This document shows positions 13,933-14,881 of a stretch of DNA of 14,881 nucleotides, piece by piece. This DNA comes from Candidatus Saccharibacteria bacterium UBA6209 (GTDB taxonomy: Bacteria; Patescibacteriota; Saccharimonadia; Saccharimonadales; Saccharimonadaceae). The notes under the pieces were generated by a model. The model saw only the letters and a program-made list of their open reading frames with translations. It was not told the DNA's origin and ran no database searches. Location of the stretch: positions 1-14,881 of the forward strand of contig DISN01000001.1 of assembly GCA_002421965.1 (NCBI GenBank), read 5' to 3'. Position numbers and translations under genes: made by a program. Numbering within the stretch: the first letter of the stretch is position 1; each line of letters opens with the position of its first letter.

Positions 13933-14678
13933 AGCTAATCGACACACACTGCCATATTCACGACTCTGAGTTTTTCGGTGACAAGCGTCAGGAAGTTTAT
14001 GATCGGGCGATAGCTGCAGGTGTCGCCATGATTACAGTCGGGACTGATGAGCGAAGTTCTCTCGAGGCGGTAGATTTTGTAAGTAGCCACGATCAGTCCT
14101 GGGCTGCCGTTGGAGTTCATCCGCACGAGGCTAAAGATGGCTGGTCGAAGGTTGCAGGCCTAGCTCAGTCCAGTAAGGTTGTGGCTATTGGTGAGATCGG
14201 CTTGGATTATTTTTACAATCACAGTCCTAAGGATGTGCAAATCCAATGTCTGGAGGAGCAACTGCAGATTGCACTTGACAACAATCTGCCGGTTAGCTTC
14301 CATGTTCGCGAAGCTTTTGATGATTTCTGGCCGATCTTTGATAATTTCACTGGAATTTCTGGCGTACTACATAGTTTTACTGATAGTAGGATTAATGCCG
14401 AGGCTGGTTTGAGCCGCGGATTATATATTGGTATCAACGGCATTAGTACGTTTACTCGTGATGAGGCGCAAATCGAGCTGTTTACTAATTTGCCACTTAG
14501 CAAAATAATCCTAGAAACTGACGCACCATACTTGACCCCAAGGCCATTTCGTGGTAAAATGAACGAAGTAGGGTACGTGGAGCTAGTCGGACAATGGGTG
14601 GCACAGTCTAGAGGGCTGTCGTTCGATGATGTTGCAGCAGTGACGACCTCAAGTGCTCGATCATTGTTTAGTATCTAG
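13929..14678 (+). CDS. tatD: TatD-family metal-dependent deoxyribonuclease
   Basis: TatD enzymes are metal-dependent nucleases of the amidohydrolase fold, linked to DNA repair and DNA degradation. The 249 residues carry the full metal set: THCHIH (His7, His9), AIGEIGLDY (Glu89), SFHVREAF (His125), GVLHSF (His148) and LETDAPYL (Asp198), followed by the family signature TPRPFRGKMNEVGYV (203-217). It overlaps the end of metG by four bases (ATGA), so it is translationally coupled. The metG-tatD pair is common in bacteria. A GGAG-preceded ORF begins 14 bases after its stop, so the operon goes on. Confidence 0.95.
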   Translation: MKLIDTHCHIHDSEFFGDKRQEVYDRAIAAGVAMITVGTDERSSLEAVDFVSSHDQSWAAVGVHPHEAKDGWSKVAGLAQSSKVVAIGEIGLDYFYNHSPKDVQIQCLEEQLQIALDNNLPVSFHVREAFDDFWPIFDNFTGISGVLHSFTDSRINAEAGLSRGLYIGINGISTFTRDEAQIELFTNLPLSKIILETDAPYLTPRPFRGKMNEVGYVELVGQWVAQSRGLSFDDVAAVTTSSARSLFSI

Positions 14679-14691
14679 TGGAGTAGATAAA

Positions 14692-14881
14692 GTGAACAAC
14701 CCCAATATACCCAGTTCAACCAATGCTGAAATTGAAGAGGCTCGTCGATTAGCCCAGATTCTTGCCGCCCCTTCTGAACATATTGAGCTTAATAATTTGC
14801 AGCGATATCCGCAGCAGGCCGAAGAGGGCTTAATTTTTGGTGAGTCAGGACTATCCATCTCACAGCAAACTTTATCAGGGG
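14692..14881 (+). CDS. Unrecognised ORF, 5' part only
   Basis: A GTG at 14692 opens a frame that stays open for 63 codons to the right edge. GGAG at 14680-14683 is eight bases upstream, a good ribosome site, and the gene lies 14 bases after tatD. The visible protein is soluble-looking, with an acidic helix-like stretch (AEIEEARRLAQILAAP, 12-27) and a mixed following part. There is no signal peptide. I do not recognise a family from this part. Confidence 0.65.
   Translation, partial: MNNPNIPSSTNAEIEEARRLAQILAAPSEHIELNNLQRYPQQAEEGLIFGESGLSISQQTLSG

Overview
The window looks like a stretch of a small-genome bacterium of the Candidate Phyla Radiation, most likely Candidatus Saccharibacteria (TM7). 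The grounds are a compact glycolytic cluster (pyk, pgk, tpiA), very tight gene packing, several GTG starts, many genes without a clear Shine-Dalgarno, and two protein types I associate with that lineage from memory: a surface protein with DUF11 repeats and a disordered, C-terminally anchored protein of the 'DFDELDKAVNSLM' kind. TGA is a normal stop here (metG ends in TGA overlapping the tatD start), which argues against the CPR groups that read UGA as glycine. The lineage assignment is inference.

Layout. Bases 1-1891 (minus strand): the first 630 residues of a large secreted, repeat-built surface protein, running off the left edge. Bases 1892-2147: a divergent control region with a promoter for each direction. 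Bases 2148-2477: a small unrecognised gene (109 aa) in its own unit, with a near-consensus promoter, two perfect hairpins in the 5' UTR and a very long hairpin after the stop. Bases 2544-2694: promoter, tRNA-Glu(UUC) with encoded CCA, and terminator. Bases 2695-2880: a hairpin-rich intergenic stretch of unknown role.

From 2897 to the right edge all genes are on the plus strand and nearly contiguous: pyk, pgk, tpiA, an acidic disordered membrane-anchored protein, a PcrA/UvrD helicase, a secreted DUF348/G5/lysozyme-like cell-wall protein, ksgA, a divergent PgeF-family protein, metG, tatD, and the start of an unrecognised ORF. The glycolytic part supplies lower glycolysis (triose-phosphate isomerase, phosphoglycerate kinase, pyruvate kinase). 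The downstream part is housekeeping: DNA repair, wall remodelling, 16S rRNA dimethylation, Met-tRNA charging and a TatD nuclease.

Most promoters I can place by eye share a TGn-TAnnnT extended -10 element. For metG and a possible pcrA promoter the -10 ends only six bases before the ATG, and for pyk only ten, so these genes may be read from leaderless or almost leaderless mRNAs. Other genes (surface protein, small gene, 6381 ORF, 14692 ORF) have clear Shine-Dalgarno sites. I see no CRISPR array, transposase, integrase or obvious defence system. The best candidates for something undescribed are the small gene unit at 2055-2531, the structured region 2695-2880, and the lineage-type surface and membrane-anchored proteins.
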